DNA of 64,000 bases from Sambucus nigra. Lineage: Eukaryota > Streptophyta > Magnoliopsida > Dipsacales > Adoxaceae. The translations under genes were made by a program, and so were the position numbers. The DNA lies in contig OX422209.1 of NCBI GenBank assembly GCA_949130495.1, positions 697,669,757 to 697,733,756 of the forward strand, given 5' to 3'. The notes beneath the pieces were generated by a model that ran no database searches, was not told where the DNA came from, and saw only the letters and a list, made by a program, of their open reading frames with translations. This document shows positions 34,112 to 45,311 of the stretch, in pieces (within the stretch, counting starts at the first letter, position 1; every line of letters starts with the position of its first letter).

Positions 34112-36480
34112 CTATTGAACGGCATCAGATGGAAGGGCCTCAACATCGATAAGAGGAGTCTCTTCAATAACCAAGATAGGCTGATCTTCAGAAGTGTCGG
34201 TGCCTTCAGCATTCATGTGAGACTCCACGTGGGCCAGAGCCTCAGAAATCAGTGGGTCGTCCAATTGAACTACCTCAAGAGAGGGATGAACTGAAGAGAC
34301 GACGTCAACAAACTTGAGGACGACCCACCGACATGCCATCCTGATCCCCCTCTCTAAGTACTCAAGACCGAAGCCTTGAAACTTGTCCGAGAGTTTGTAG
34401 GCCTCCACAGCGTCGGCCTCATCTTTCTTTACTGCCCCCTCAAGCTCAGTCTTGAATTGAGCCCCCAGGTTGATCAAGGTCTCATCCTTCTCTTTAATAA
34501 GTAAGTCCTTGGCCTTCAGATCTGCATCATGCTGCTTCATCAACTCGTTCAGGACCCTTGCATGTTTGGTCCTCGCACTCTCTAACTCGGCCCTTACAGT
34601 CATAAGCTCGGTCTGCAGGTCAGCCTCGTGCTGAATAGACCTCTCGGCTTCATGAAATTTCTATTGGTTCTCGACCATCCACTTGGTAGATAATGTAAAG
34701 GCACAAACAGACTGCACAGAAGAAGGCACATGTTAAGGGGCCGAGGAAACAGTTGGTGAAGAGTTAACAGAAATGAAGTAAAAATAAATACCTGGGCTAG
34801 AGTATGCAGACCATAATCATAAACCTTGGCCGGGGGCATCTTGGATAGAAAGTCATAATCAGCAGCCGAGGGAGCAGAGAACATAGAAGCCTTGGCTACC
34901 CTCAGATTGGCTATGAGGGAAGACGGCTCAGCCTTCAAGAGTGTCAAGTTCTGGGAAAAAAAGTCCTCCATACTGGAAGAGGAGTCGGTCCCCTCAGACG
35001 CCTCCACCCTCACCCTCGTCCTAGAATCCGACCGAGGGTCAGTAGGAACTTTTGGGTCCTGTCTTTTGTGGTTGTCGGCAGATGGTTCAACGGGTGTCGA
35101 CCCCACAGACTTTACTTCCTCGGAGCCTGCTGAGGCTCTTTGCCTTTCTTCTTGCCCAGACCAGACAGCAAACTTGGCGCAGTCATCTCCTAAAGCTGAT
35201 CAGATATGTTTGCAGGACGACCTGAAAAGGAGACGACACATCAGAAAGATACAGAGACAAAGATAAAAAACTTAAAAAATAATCAAAGATTGAGCAAAAA
35301 ACTACTCACATAGTTCTGTCAAGGGGCCGACCCTCAGACCAGCTTCTTTGAGGAAGCGAGGGGTCATCAAATCTTCAAATTTTGCAAGTCCGCCCTCTTT
35401 CCCTCGCTCTCTCAGATAGTCAACGATGACCCTCTCCTCCAAACTAAGTCTGGGGTCTGACCTAGCCTTCATAGAAGGGTTAGACCATCTCCTTGGGACT
35501 CTCGGATCGTCATTCAAAGGATGAACCCCGTCGACGAATTCCCAATCCCCAGAAATAAAGAAAAATCTCTTCTTCCAGTCATGGTTAGAGGTTTATGTCA
35601 CGTGGAGAAGTTTTTTATCAGAGTTCCTCGCCCCCAGATGATAGTACCCAGGTTGTTTGGATGAGGAGGTGATATTGTAACAGGCTAAGAACACATCGGT
35701 CGAAGGCTCGTCGGTAAATGAATTCTTCCAAAAAGATATGTAGCCAAGAATAGTCCTCCATGAGTTGGGGGAAGTTGAGAAAGGGCAGCCCCAAGGGCAG
35801 ACAAGATAATGACTATGCAAGGGTGTAGAGGGAGCCTAACACCGACCCTTAGCATCTGCTCATAGACATCGATCTCTCCATTATCACCCTCGAAGACTTT
35901 CTCAGATTCAGTGGGGACCCTCATACTTATGTCGGGCTGTACACCAAATGTATGCCTCTACAACAAGAGGTCACGATCCCTAACAGTGTAAACGTAAGCT
36001 GAGGCGTGGGAGGTGTCAACTCGATCAGCATCAGAGTCCTCACCATCGCCCTCAGCCCCCTCACCCTCAGATCCCTCGGCCTGATCAATTGTCGGAGGCC
36101 CTCTCGGGAAGGCCATCTGGAAGGCATAAGGGGATAATGTTGTCACGGGAACAACCTCGAAAGGGACCACTCCCTCGGCCCATCTGCATGGGCTAAGATC
36201 AGGCGTCTCCCTCCTCCCAAAGGTCCCAGCACTTGTTGGTGACGACGCTCTATCATCCATGTCTCCTTCGTATGAATGACTCTCAACTGGATGACAAGAC
36301 GACCCACAGGACTCAGATGGTATTATTGTGGCTAAAGGAATGGGGAAAATGGGTCGTACCCAATTAGGGTTGACCCCCCCGTCTCCTCTCGTTCTCTTCC
36401 TCTATTCGCTTAATCTCTATGAAGAACTTCTCTCTCAGGGATGGGAATTCCTCGGCCAAATCATAAAGCCTCTTAAGTAT
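34112..36480 (-). pseudogene. Antisense extra ORF of element B
   Basis: This matches the element A ORF exon by exon. The first codon aligned with the A and E starts is ATA, not ATG (36480). The centre reads YEQMLRVGVRLPLHPCI, then FLACYNITSSSKQPGYYHL. Introns with GT-AG ends lie at 35309-35222 and 34791-34712. Exon 3 (34711-34112) includes AELESARTKHARVLNELMKQ and GFGLEYLERGIRMACRW. A stop near 35957, a second near 35591, a frameshift near 35790 and a stop near 34662 disable it. A MDDRASSP frame opening at 36260 is internal. Function is unknown; it lies between the array and the 3' LTR. Confidence 0.65.
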
Positions 36481-37138
36481 TAAGGGAAAGACTCAACACT
36501 TGAGGGAATTTGGCTAACCTAATTACAAACAAGTTTTCAGTTGACTAAGTTAGACTTTTGGATTAAAACCAAAGAAATAAAGGGCTTTGATCAAGAACAC
36601 TCAAGAAAGGGAAGAACTCAACTTGCCGAAGAAGACGCCGAAAAACACGAGGAAACCCTAGAATCACCATAAGGGGGCGTCAACCCCAATGCAAGAAATG
36701 AAATTGAAGATTAAAAATGGAATCTATGGCAAAGAAAAGTACTTGAAGATGAAAGCAACGGTTGAATAAAGCTTGATACAGAAGGGTTGCAGAAACGGCT
36801 ATGGAAGCTGTTGAGAATCTAGAGAGAGAAAGAGTTAAGGTGCGAAGAAGAAAGAAAATGACTTCAGAAAATCATTTAAATACCTTATTATAAGTGGTCC
36901 CAATAATCAATGCAAGGCACAGCCCACAAAGAGGGGCCTCATTAGGGCACAAAATCCCAGGTCAAGTGTGCAGCCGCCAAAGCCTGGGAAACTGGAACGA
37001 CATGGGATATCTGCTTAGGTGTCACATCTGCTTGATAGGTGTCACATTAGCTTGACAAGTGTCACTTACCAAACTGATCACACACTCATCTCAAAAGCAA
37101 CACTATCCCTCAGCCATCTCAACAACCTCGATGGCTAA
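36481..37138 (-). promoter_or_regulatory. Likely promoter and leader of the element B antisense ORF
   Basis: TATTTAAA on - at 36882-36875 is followed by a CT-rich stretch (36860-36825, - strand), as in element A. No other gene is visible here. Confidence 0.4.
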
Positions 37139-37152
37139 GGGCTGGGGGTGAT
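37139..37152 (+). other. Polypurine tract, element B
   Basis: GGGCTGGGGGTGAT lies directly before the LTR start TGATATACCC. Confidence 0.7.
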
Positions 37153-38172
37153 TGATATACCCATATATACCCTCGGCCAGGCCGAGGGCGTACTCCACCT
37201 GGGCGAGGCCAGGATAATCTCTCAACCAATATCAGACGACCCTTCAAGGGTCCGACCCATCATCATGGCCCAGACGACCCTTCAGGGGGACGACCCCTCA
37301 TCAGATCCAGATAACCCTTCAAGGGGCCGACCCCTCATCATAGTCCGGATGACCCTTCAAGGGGTCTACCCCTCATCAGGCCCAGACGACCCTTCAAGGG
37401 GCCGGCCCCTCATCATAGTTTGGACGACCCTTCAAGGGGCCGACCCCTCATCAGGCCCAGATGACCTTTTAACGGGCCGGCCCCTTATCTGGCCCAGACG
37501 ACCCTTAAGGGGGCCGACCCCTCATCATGGTCCAGACGACCCTACGAGGGTACGACAGTACGAGGCCTGCATTAGGCTAGGCTCACTACCAGTAGGAACT
37601 CTGCCCTCGGCCTCATATTATAGGCCGAAGGTGACATCATCAAAGCGCCTGATTTGGAAGACGTGTGGAACAATGCGCGTGGGACTCACATGGCACGTGG
37701 AAGACCGTTATAACAATATCACCCTCTCACGTGAGGGAATATTATGTCATCATTAAGCACAGGTGGTATCTACAGGTGTTAACAGGGTATTGGCTAGATC
37801 ATCACTCACATGCACCATGCATGCTTGGGGGTACACTACACCCCCCAAGATCTATATATACTTGTCACCTACAACCCTGCAAAGGGATTGATAAGTTGCA
37901 ACCCTAGCTAAAATTCTTCTTGTACACACAGTAGATAGAGATAGTGAGCTTATGTGCATTGTATCCAAGGCCATTAGTGCCCATACTTAGTGGACCACAC
38001 ACTCACAGTGGATGTAGGCCTAATTGGCTGAACCACAATACATCATTGTCTTATTCCTCTTATACTCATCCCCTTCTACACACATACACGCATACATCTC
38101 TATGGCTGCCATTGTTACTATTGTTTGAGCTCATCATCACTTATTTGGTGGTGCTAAATCTTAGCATCATCA
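37153..38172 (+). repeat. 3' LTR of element B
   Basis: It is 1020 bp from TGATATACCC to GCATCATCA and is the inverted counterpart of 22456-23503. The minisatellite is at 37230-37545, G-box words are at 37692-37699 and around 37727-37736, and the TATATATA box is at 37853-37860. Confidence 0.8.
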
Positions 38173-38302
38173 TTGCGTGTTTGAGCTTGATCATCATAGG
38201 TTTTAAGATGAATGTCTGAACAACTCTTGAGTCTTGAGAGTTGGGAGTTGATGCAAGCTTTAAGTCAACTTGTCATCTTCATTGTCTCGATCGAAAGGCT
38301 TC
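38173..38302. other. Unassigned flank between B and solo LTR F
   Basis: There is no gene and no match to element D LTR sequence. Together with 41174-41236 it is the DNA into which LTR F was inserted. Confidence 0.5.
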
Positions 38303-38307
38303 ATTGT

Positions 38308-41168
38308 TGTAACACCCCGTATTTCTGAGTATTAAAAATTTAATTAATTTGGATATTTTGAATTACATGCATGACGTAATTTAAATGGATTAAAATATGA
38401 TTGACTAAAATATTAATCGGGAGAGAATTATTAATGTTTATGAGTAAAATTACTAAGAGAATAGTTAATAATTATTTTACGTCATAGCGAGTGATGGTGA
38501 CGTGGCAGTATTTTATCTCAACCAGAAGTCGTGTGTAGACTATTTGGGTTCGAGATAGGAAATTATTGTAGAGTAACTCGGATGGTGATTTCAAGATCAC
38601 CATTGATTCCGAATGTGTTGAGATAGTCGAAATAGTGTACCCAGGGATAGTAATTGTGTCCCCGGGACTTTTTAGTCATAACTAAGCCCACACGGGGTTG
38701 TTCGGGTAATTTGGGTTTGGCCCGTTAGCCTAATTTCGAGACTAGGGATTATAAGCCTAAGTCTAATTAGTTGGGGAAGCATCTAGACACATTCTAAACC
38801 CTAAGGAATCAAGAGGAGGCCATTACTTTTACCCTTGGAGTGCAATCGGAAGGAAAGGAAGGCATCCTCACCACACACAACATGAAATCAGACCTTTTAG
38901 TGCAAAGGCGGGTGTTTATCTTGCATGTTTTAAAGAGGTTATAATACCCATGGTAGAATTGATGAAATCTAGCATGAATATGTGTTTTGGTGATAAAATA
39001 ATGGAACTAATTCTTGTATTAATTGGAAAAAACATTTAACAATTGATTTCTGGGTTTAAGGAATACGAAATCTAATAATTATGATGATATGAGGAAATTA
39101 TTTATGGGCTTTATAAAGAACATGCATGAAAACAGAAAATTAGGGTTTTTGTAGGAAAAAACCTTTGATGAATTCGTAAAGTTATGAATTTAATGATGTT
39201 TTAATGATACGGATTCATTAGAACTTGTTTATATACTCATATTTGATGTTGGGGAAAATTATATGGGTGCTTAGGTACAATTCATGGGGGTTGTGTGGGT
39301 TAAAAATGGTGGAAACCCGTATCAGGGAAAAAGATGGATTGTCACTGGTTTCGAACCGGTTTGGCTATCCTCCAAAATCGGATCGTCTCGAACTGATTCG
39401 GCCTCATAATATAACCGGTTCGGGTGACCTGTTATCCCTATAATTTATTTGTTTAAATTTTTTTAGAATAATTATGTGAAAACTTTGGGATAAGTTCAAT
39501 GTTCGTATAAGGACTTAGGATAGGTCAGTAAATACGTGACTACGGTTTGGTTATCCTAAATGAATGTAAATTGGGACCTGGACCGATGAAGCTAAACCGA
39601 TTGAGTGATGAATCGAGAATTTATGATTTGGGTTATGGGAAGAGGTAATGATAACCTAAGACTAGAATTAGTAGTATAGAGATGTATAACTAGTGAATTA
39701 ACGGAAGGGGTGAATGGAACCTTTGGATAGTGAGCGATGCCTGGAAAAACATGGAATAAATATTATATGAGAAGTATTCGTATATTGATTATTCGAGAGA
39801 GAGAAATACTACGTACGGGAAATATTGTAGCTCGTGTGTATACCTATGCTGATGATGTGTATATATAGGTCGTGTGAATGCCTATGATGTGAATTGTTAC
39901 GTGTGGGAATATACCTGCACTGCCTGCTATCACGGGAGGTTCTGCACAGAGGGTGATCCCACTTTGACGATTCCAACGAGGTCTAGATTTGTGCCCCAGA
40001 ACATAGAACTTAAGGAGGCTCACTATGTGCTTTGTATTAATGGGACTTTCAGGTCATTTGGGTACATTAGGTATGTGCGTACCAAAAAGGCTTACAACTA
40101 TGTTCCCTTCCATTGTTTGTTGTTTGATTTTCGGTTCGAGGAGACATTCTGAATCGGTAGTCCTTGATTTAGTACGAAAGGTATATGAACATGATATCAA
40201 AGTATGCCAGAATCACGGGGGATGCTATAATCGTATATATTATATGTGTGATAAATATATATAAGTGTGATTCATATACTTATGTTCAATAGTAGGACCA
40301 ATAAATTGTGCATATGCAAAAGTAATTTAAATGGAGAGACTTAAATAAATGACTCAATAATGATACGTGAATACTATTAATTATTAATAGTGTGGTAGCA
40401 TGTCGTATGGGTAATACGAGGGAGCCATACCTGTTTTGGTTAGTTAGATACGTTATCTAGTTGGGTTGGGTAACATAGTTAGGTAGGAAACGTTAGGTGT
40501 GCACTTTATCTGAGAGGTGAGGAACTCAAGGGAGTGTACGTTGTACTAACGTGTGTATCTAATAACTGATTTAAATTGTGATTTTAACACTTGCAAAAAT
40601 ATTTTCAAAAGATTTTCTTGGGCTGTGACCCGTGTCAAATCTTTTTCTAAAACCTTTTAGGTGTCCAGTCACAAGGACGTCAAGCATGAGGATTGTTTCT
40701 AGGGATGCGTAGCTACAGCACTTGTCGAGGCTTGTAGGAGTTGATGTAGATGCTTCAGTTATTCATTCCTAGTTTAGGAGTTTCATTCAGTATTTCATTT
40801 TGGCATGTTGCCCCTTCTGACTATTTAGTACTTCAGTTTATTTATTAGACTTTGTGGATTCAGTTTATTATTTCAGAATTGTATTTGGATTTGTTATGGA
40901 AACCTATGGTTTATTCGGTATTATTGATTTAATACTTATCGTGTGTTGGATTCAGATATTTATATTATGGATGGTTTGTTACTTTATTTATTTTTCGCAT
41001 GTTGGCATTATAATGAAAGATAAGATTTTGGCACATGTTTAATTTAACATAGTAGGTTAGTAAATTAATAAAGTTTTCAACAGTGATGCTAAGAATGAAC
41101 CAAATAAGAGTCTTGTTTGTTTTAATAAAGGACTGATCACCCGTGGCCAAAAACGACGGGGTGTCACA
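38308..41168 (+). mobile_element. Solo LTR F, Tekay/Del-like
   Basis: It runs from TGTAACACCCCGT to ACGGGGTGTCACA, near-perfect inverted ends, and is 2861 bp long. Both sides carry the 5-base target duplication ATTGT (38303-38307, 41169-41173). TGTAACACCCCG starts and LTRs of this length are usual for Tekay/Del chromoviruses. Orientation is taken from a GTGATGCTAAGAATG word near the right end, which the LTR of G shares. There is no coding sequence inside; short frames (39225, 39874, 40025, 40854) look random. Confidence 0.8.
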
Positions 41169-41236
41169 ATTGTATTCCATGGGTATGATTGCAAGATTTC
41201 TTAGATGAAGTGTTCGTCGCAACATATTTCATAATG

Positions 41237-41645
41237 TGTAATACCCAGCATTTTTCTCTTAAATAATTAGTGGAGAATTATTTTATTTGAATAAATTAAG
41301 TGGGAACTTATTATTTAGTTGTGCTTGTGTGCATGAATATGTCATTTTCATATAATTAAAGGAAATTATAGAATTCATGTGAGACACAAATAAAATGTAA
41401 TAATCTTAGCATAAATCATTCAGAGCACATTTTGGGACTTATATATACACGTTTAAGTGGTTTAAACCTTTAAAAATGGTCTTGGGTCAATGACATATGG
41501 GTTGGAAAAGTTTTGGGCCAATTGGATAATGGATTGGGCTCATTTAGGGATCCAAAAGTTGGACCCATAAACCAACTCGGGATTTAACACTTAATGAGGG
41601 GTTTAGTGGAGCAAACCACTTCCCCATTACCACGCTAATCAAACA
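41237..41645 (+). repeat. 5' LTR of element G, first part
   Basis: 409 bases from TGTAATACCC to the AAACA target copy. The sequence resumes at 60949. Confidence 0.75.
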
Positions 41646-42412
41646 TGAGAATACGAAAGCCCCCAAATTTTAAACTCTTTAAATTACGAGATGGTTCAAT
41701 TAAATTCCAACTAAAATTCCTGTTACAACTTAACAATTAAATGCTACAAATTTTAATTTCTTCCAAATTAAAATTAAAATTAAACTTAAACAAATTGTTG
41801 AATATTTCTTTATCCACAAATTTAATTTTAACCCAAGTCTTCTAATTTGCCTAGCAACAATTAATTCAATTTTCAATACAGGCCAAACCAAATTTTATCA
41901 AATTAAACTCTGGACTTGAGTTAAATTAGACAAAAAGTTACCCAAACTAATTTTTCGCACCAAATTAAACAGGATTGTTATTAAACGAAATTTTATCTTG
42001 ATTAGGCCTAATCATGCATTTTAAATGAGTTTTACAAGATAAAATAAATCGCAATCACACGAGGCGCGATGTACGAGGAAAATCCAAATGGGAAAAATCT
42101 TGGACGGCCCTGGCCTATAAGTCCACTCGGTATGGTAATTACAAATACAAGATAGACGACTTACTTCCTCAACTTGACTCCCTACAAGCCTTGACGCATC
42201 TTCTTGTACCAACATCCGCCTAGTTGACAACCACGAACTCCACTGCAGTCTCAACATCCACCGATGGGGCTTTGGTCTCCGTCAACCCGCACATAAACTC
42301 TATCTCCTTATGGGAACACCTCAGGAAAACAAATTCTTCTCCTTTGTGGGTAGATAATGAAAACCAAACTTCTTCTTGTTGGGGTAGAGATAAACCCGGT
42401 GACAAACAAATC

Positions 42413-42462
<50 letters not shown>

Positions 42463-43242
42463 AGGAACTTGGATTTAAACTAAAACATTGGGGGTAAAAC
42501 TTGTGTTTTTATGGAATTAAAACATTTAAGTTCAAGAACACAAAAGGACCTTTTTGTTGGAGGAATTTTTGCTCTCAAGTGTTTTGTAAACTCACCAAAA
42601 GTCCAAGAAAAAAGTGTCTTCCCGCACATATTAAAACTGGTAAAAATAATGGAGAAGTGGGGGGCTAAAAATAAAAACTGCCAAAAAACGGACAAAAACG
42701 GTATTTTTGTTAGAAGTTCGTTCGAACAACATTTCAAACGAGAATTCAGAAAAAATTTGAAATCTAGTTTGAAATCTCCTTTGAATGAGATCATTCGAAC
42801 GACCTTTCTAATGAGATTTTAGGCCATGATTCTAGAGAATTTCAATATGAACGCGTGGCCGCCAGTTTCATATTTTTCTGATTTTTTTTAATTAGTTATG
42901 ATTTTTCTACGAAAAGGTGTCCGAGAACAAAATTTTTAGATAGTATGAATTCAAAAAAAAATTTAACAAAAATAGTAACACCCAAAAATATTTTCCAAGC
43001 TCCTATATATATAATAGTACATTCATACATTTGGGGACTTTGGAAAATCAAATGTTGATGACGTATACACTTGGCACGAAAATCGACAACGATGAAACTT
43101 TAAATTATTGGTCGCTACGTCTTCAACTCTTCAAACTTCATAGGCTTAATTGGTACAAACATCTATCCTATTACTCAAATGGTTTTGTTTGAAATTAAGT
43201 CAATACTACATATAGACTCAATTAGAAATTTGTGTCCTTACA
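41646..43242 (-). repeat. 3' LTR of element H
   Basis: 1597 bp, aligned with 59461-60943. A (TA)n run lies at 42418-42458 and a TATATATATA box at 43004-43013. The end on + is TCCTTACA. Confidence 0.85.
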
Positions 43243-43742
43243 AATCTACCCCTTTGGATATTCCTGGATAAAACCCAATCGAAAATCCCATGGGTCGTTA
43301 ATCTCGTCTAGACACAACATCCCACCTTACAAAAATACAGACGCTATGACTAGACCAAGGAAGCTTTGCTGCTTTACCGAATTTGTTGCTAAAATGATAA
43401 TTCCTACCGACTTAAGCAAACCATCATCAAATGCATAGGGAATATGACAATATTAAATGCAGAAAATAAATACTCCCCCTTAATTAATTCTCCCCTTTTA
43501 CCTAAAAATAATCTACCTACAAAGGCCGTGACTCCCCCTAAGTTAGATCTCCCCAAATTCAAAGGATTCTCCCCTTAAAGTCTAAGCAAGGGATATGAAT
43601 AAGAAAAAAAAACAAGTTAAACATGTAACGGTGACTAAGTTGATAAGAACAATTAAGCATATGGCAATAATAGAATGCAACTAATCCACACAATAACAAA
43701 GGATACCAATTATGATGCGATGACAAAAATAATGATACCAAC
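43243..43742 (-). other. Element H interior, 3' end
   Basis: Non-coding. On the - strand AAAGGGGTAGATT just before the LTR is a plausible polypurine tract (43243-43255). The last five bases are the CCAAC target copy of element E. Confidence 0.6.
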
Positions 43743-44713
43743 TGATAATGCTGGAAACAGCACCACCAGGTAAAGTGTTGACAAGCTCAAGCAAGTGATA
43801 ACAATGGCGGCACAGGAGAATATAAGTGTATATGTAGAAGGAGGTGAGGAGAAGAGGATGCACACCAATGTATAAGTGGTTCATCCAATTAGGCCTACGT
43901 CCACTGTGCAAGTGAGTGAGTAATATCACTGAAATAAGGTACTAATGGCCATGGATACAATCTCTCAGGCTTTCTCTCTCTACTGTGTAAAATGACAGAG
44001 TTTCAACTAGGGTTGCCATTCTCAATCCTTTTACAATATTGAGAATGACCTCTATATATAATTCTTGGGGGTGTAATGTACCCCCCAAGCATGCAATGAG
44101 CATGTGCATGAGAATCCAACCAGTGTAAGGATGACACCTGGATGATCTTAACTAAACAATGATAACCTCAATATTCCCTCACGTGGAGGGAATGATTCAG
44201 TTATAACATATTTGCCCACGTGTTTTAAGCCAATAATGTGCGCATAAATGCTCGGTTGCCTTCGATTTGTACCAACCTCGGCCTGGATGAGTATGAGGTT
44301 GGTGATTTCCAACCCCTTTAATGTCCAAGACCAACTTACATGATAACCTCGACTAGAATGCCAATCGAGGTTATATGCTTGGAACGTCGGCCAGGGCCGA
44401 TGTTGTCATGATGCTTAATGATTGTGCTTGACATGAGTCCTTACTAACCTCGACCGAGGTCATGATGTTGATGTTGTAACATCGGTTGAGGCCGATATTA
44501 CTGATGTTGATGTTGATAGATGGATGAACCCATGAGTCCTTGTTGACCTCAGTTGTTGTCTAGCCGAGGTTGATGAGGTTGAAGTGATGTCGACTAAGGC
44601 CGACCTTCTGAGTGACGACCCTGATCATAGATGCCATAGGCTTTTGTCACCTCGGTTGTGAGGTTGGCTGAGGTTAGTAGCTCTGGGTAAGAGGGTGCAC
44701 TTTGGGCATATCA
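43743..44713 (-). repeat. 3' LTR of element E
   Basis: 971 bp, TGATAATGC...GGGCATATCA (+ view). The TATA box on - is at 44053-44060. The G-box word CCCTCACGTGGAGGG lies near 44176, with a second CACGTG near 44217. It carries about 250 bases (roughly 44310-44560) not found in the other LTR. Confidence 0.85.
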
Positions 44714-44727
44714 ATCACCCCCTAGCC
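44714..44727 (-). other. Polypurine tract, element E
   Basis: GGCTAGGGGGTGAT on the - strand directly precedes the 3' LTR. Confidence 0.75.
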
Positions 44728-45311
44728 ATTAGTTACCTATGTGAATAAGTGACTAAGGGGTATGCATGTCCAAGGCTGGATTTTCTTGTGTGCCAGTATT
44801 TCTTTGACACATGTTAATTTTTGAAGTGGATAGTGTGCCTGAGAAGGTGTGATGATGTTGGCTTATCTTTTGGGCTCCCAAGGCAATAATGGGCCTTGGG
44901 ATGCATGCAAAATGATTTGAGGGTTTAAACCCTTTTCTTCTCCTTCTTCTTCATTTCTTTCCATTTTTCCCGCCTGTGCTTTCCTCTCTAATTTCTCTCT
45001 CTTCAAGAGTTTCTGCTGCATTTTGGGGTTTCCTTGATTCCGATCTTCCTCTCCTTCATTACTCACTCAAACATGTATCGTCCTCATCCTATTTCATCAT
45101 TTTTATCCTTTAATTTTCGTTTTTGCTTGAAGATTTAGGCTTTCATATTAGGGTTTGTGTTTTTCTGTGGTATTTTGCATTTTTTGGTGATCGTGTTCTG
45201 GAGTGTTCTTAGTTTAAAAGATTTTAAAATCCAAAGTTTGATCTTTGATTTGGATTTGAATGGAGTTGTTTGGTTGTGGTTTAGAGTCTCAAGTGTAGGG
45301 TCATTTGCCTT
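44728..45311 (+). promoter_or_regulatory. Likely promoter and leader of the element E antisense ORF
   Basis: TTTAAA at 44924 is followed by a CT-rich stretch (44930-45010). A splice-acceptor-like GTGTAG at 45293-45298 aligns with the one before the ORF in element A. No gene is seen. Confidence 0.4.

Larger units (their letters stand above)
33761..38172 (+). mobile_element. Element B, 3' half of an A-family Gypsy, inverted relative to A
   Basis: It holds two copies of the A-type array unit, the antisense ORF (- strand), a polypurine tract and a 3' LTR. Integrase, RT, gag and the 5' LTR are missing. The flank after the LTR (TTGCG) does not match the flank of A (CACGG), so A and B are not two ends of one simple insertion. 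Confidence 0.75.

Noticed and set aside
37148..37756. A 202-codon frame in the LTR of B, and mirror frames at 22990-23508
   Set aside because: They lie in the LTR minisatellite; the Pro-Ser-rich repeat is what its unit reads by chance.
39225..41225. Short frames inside solo LTR F and its right flank
   Set aside because: LTRs of this type are non-coding and the frames show no family resemblance.
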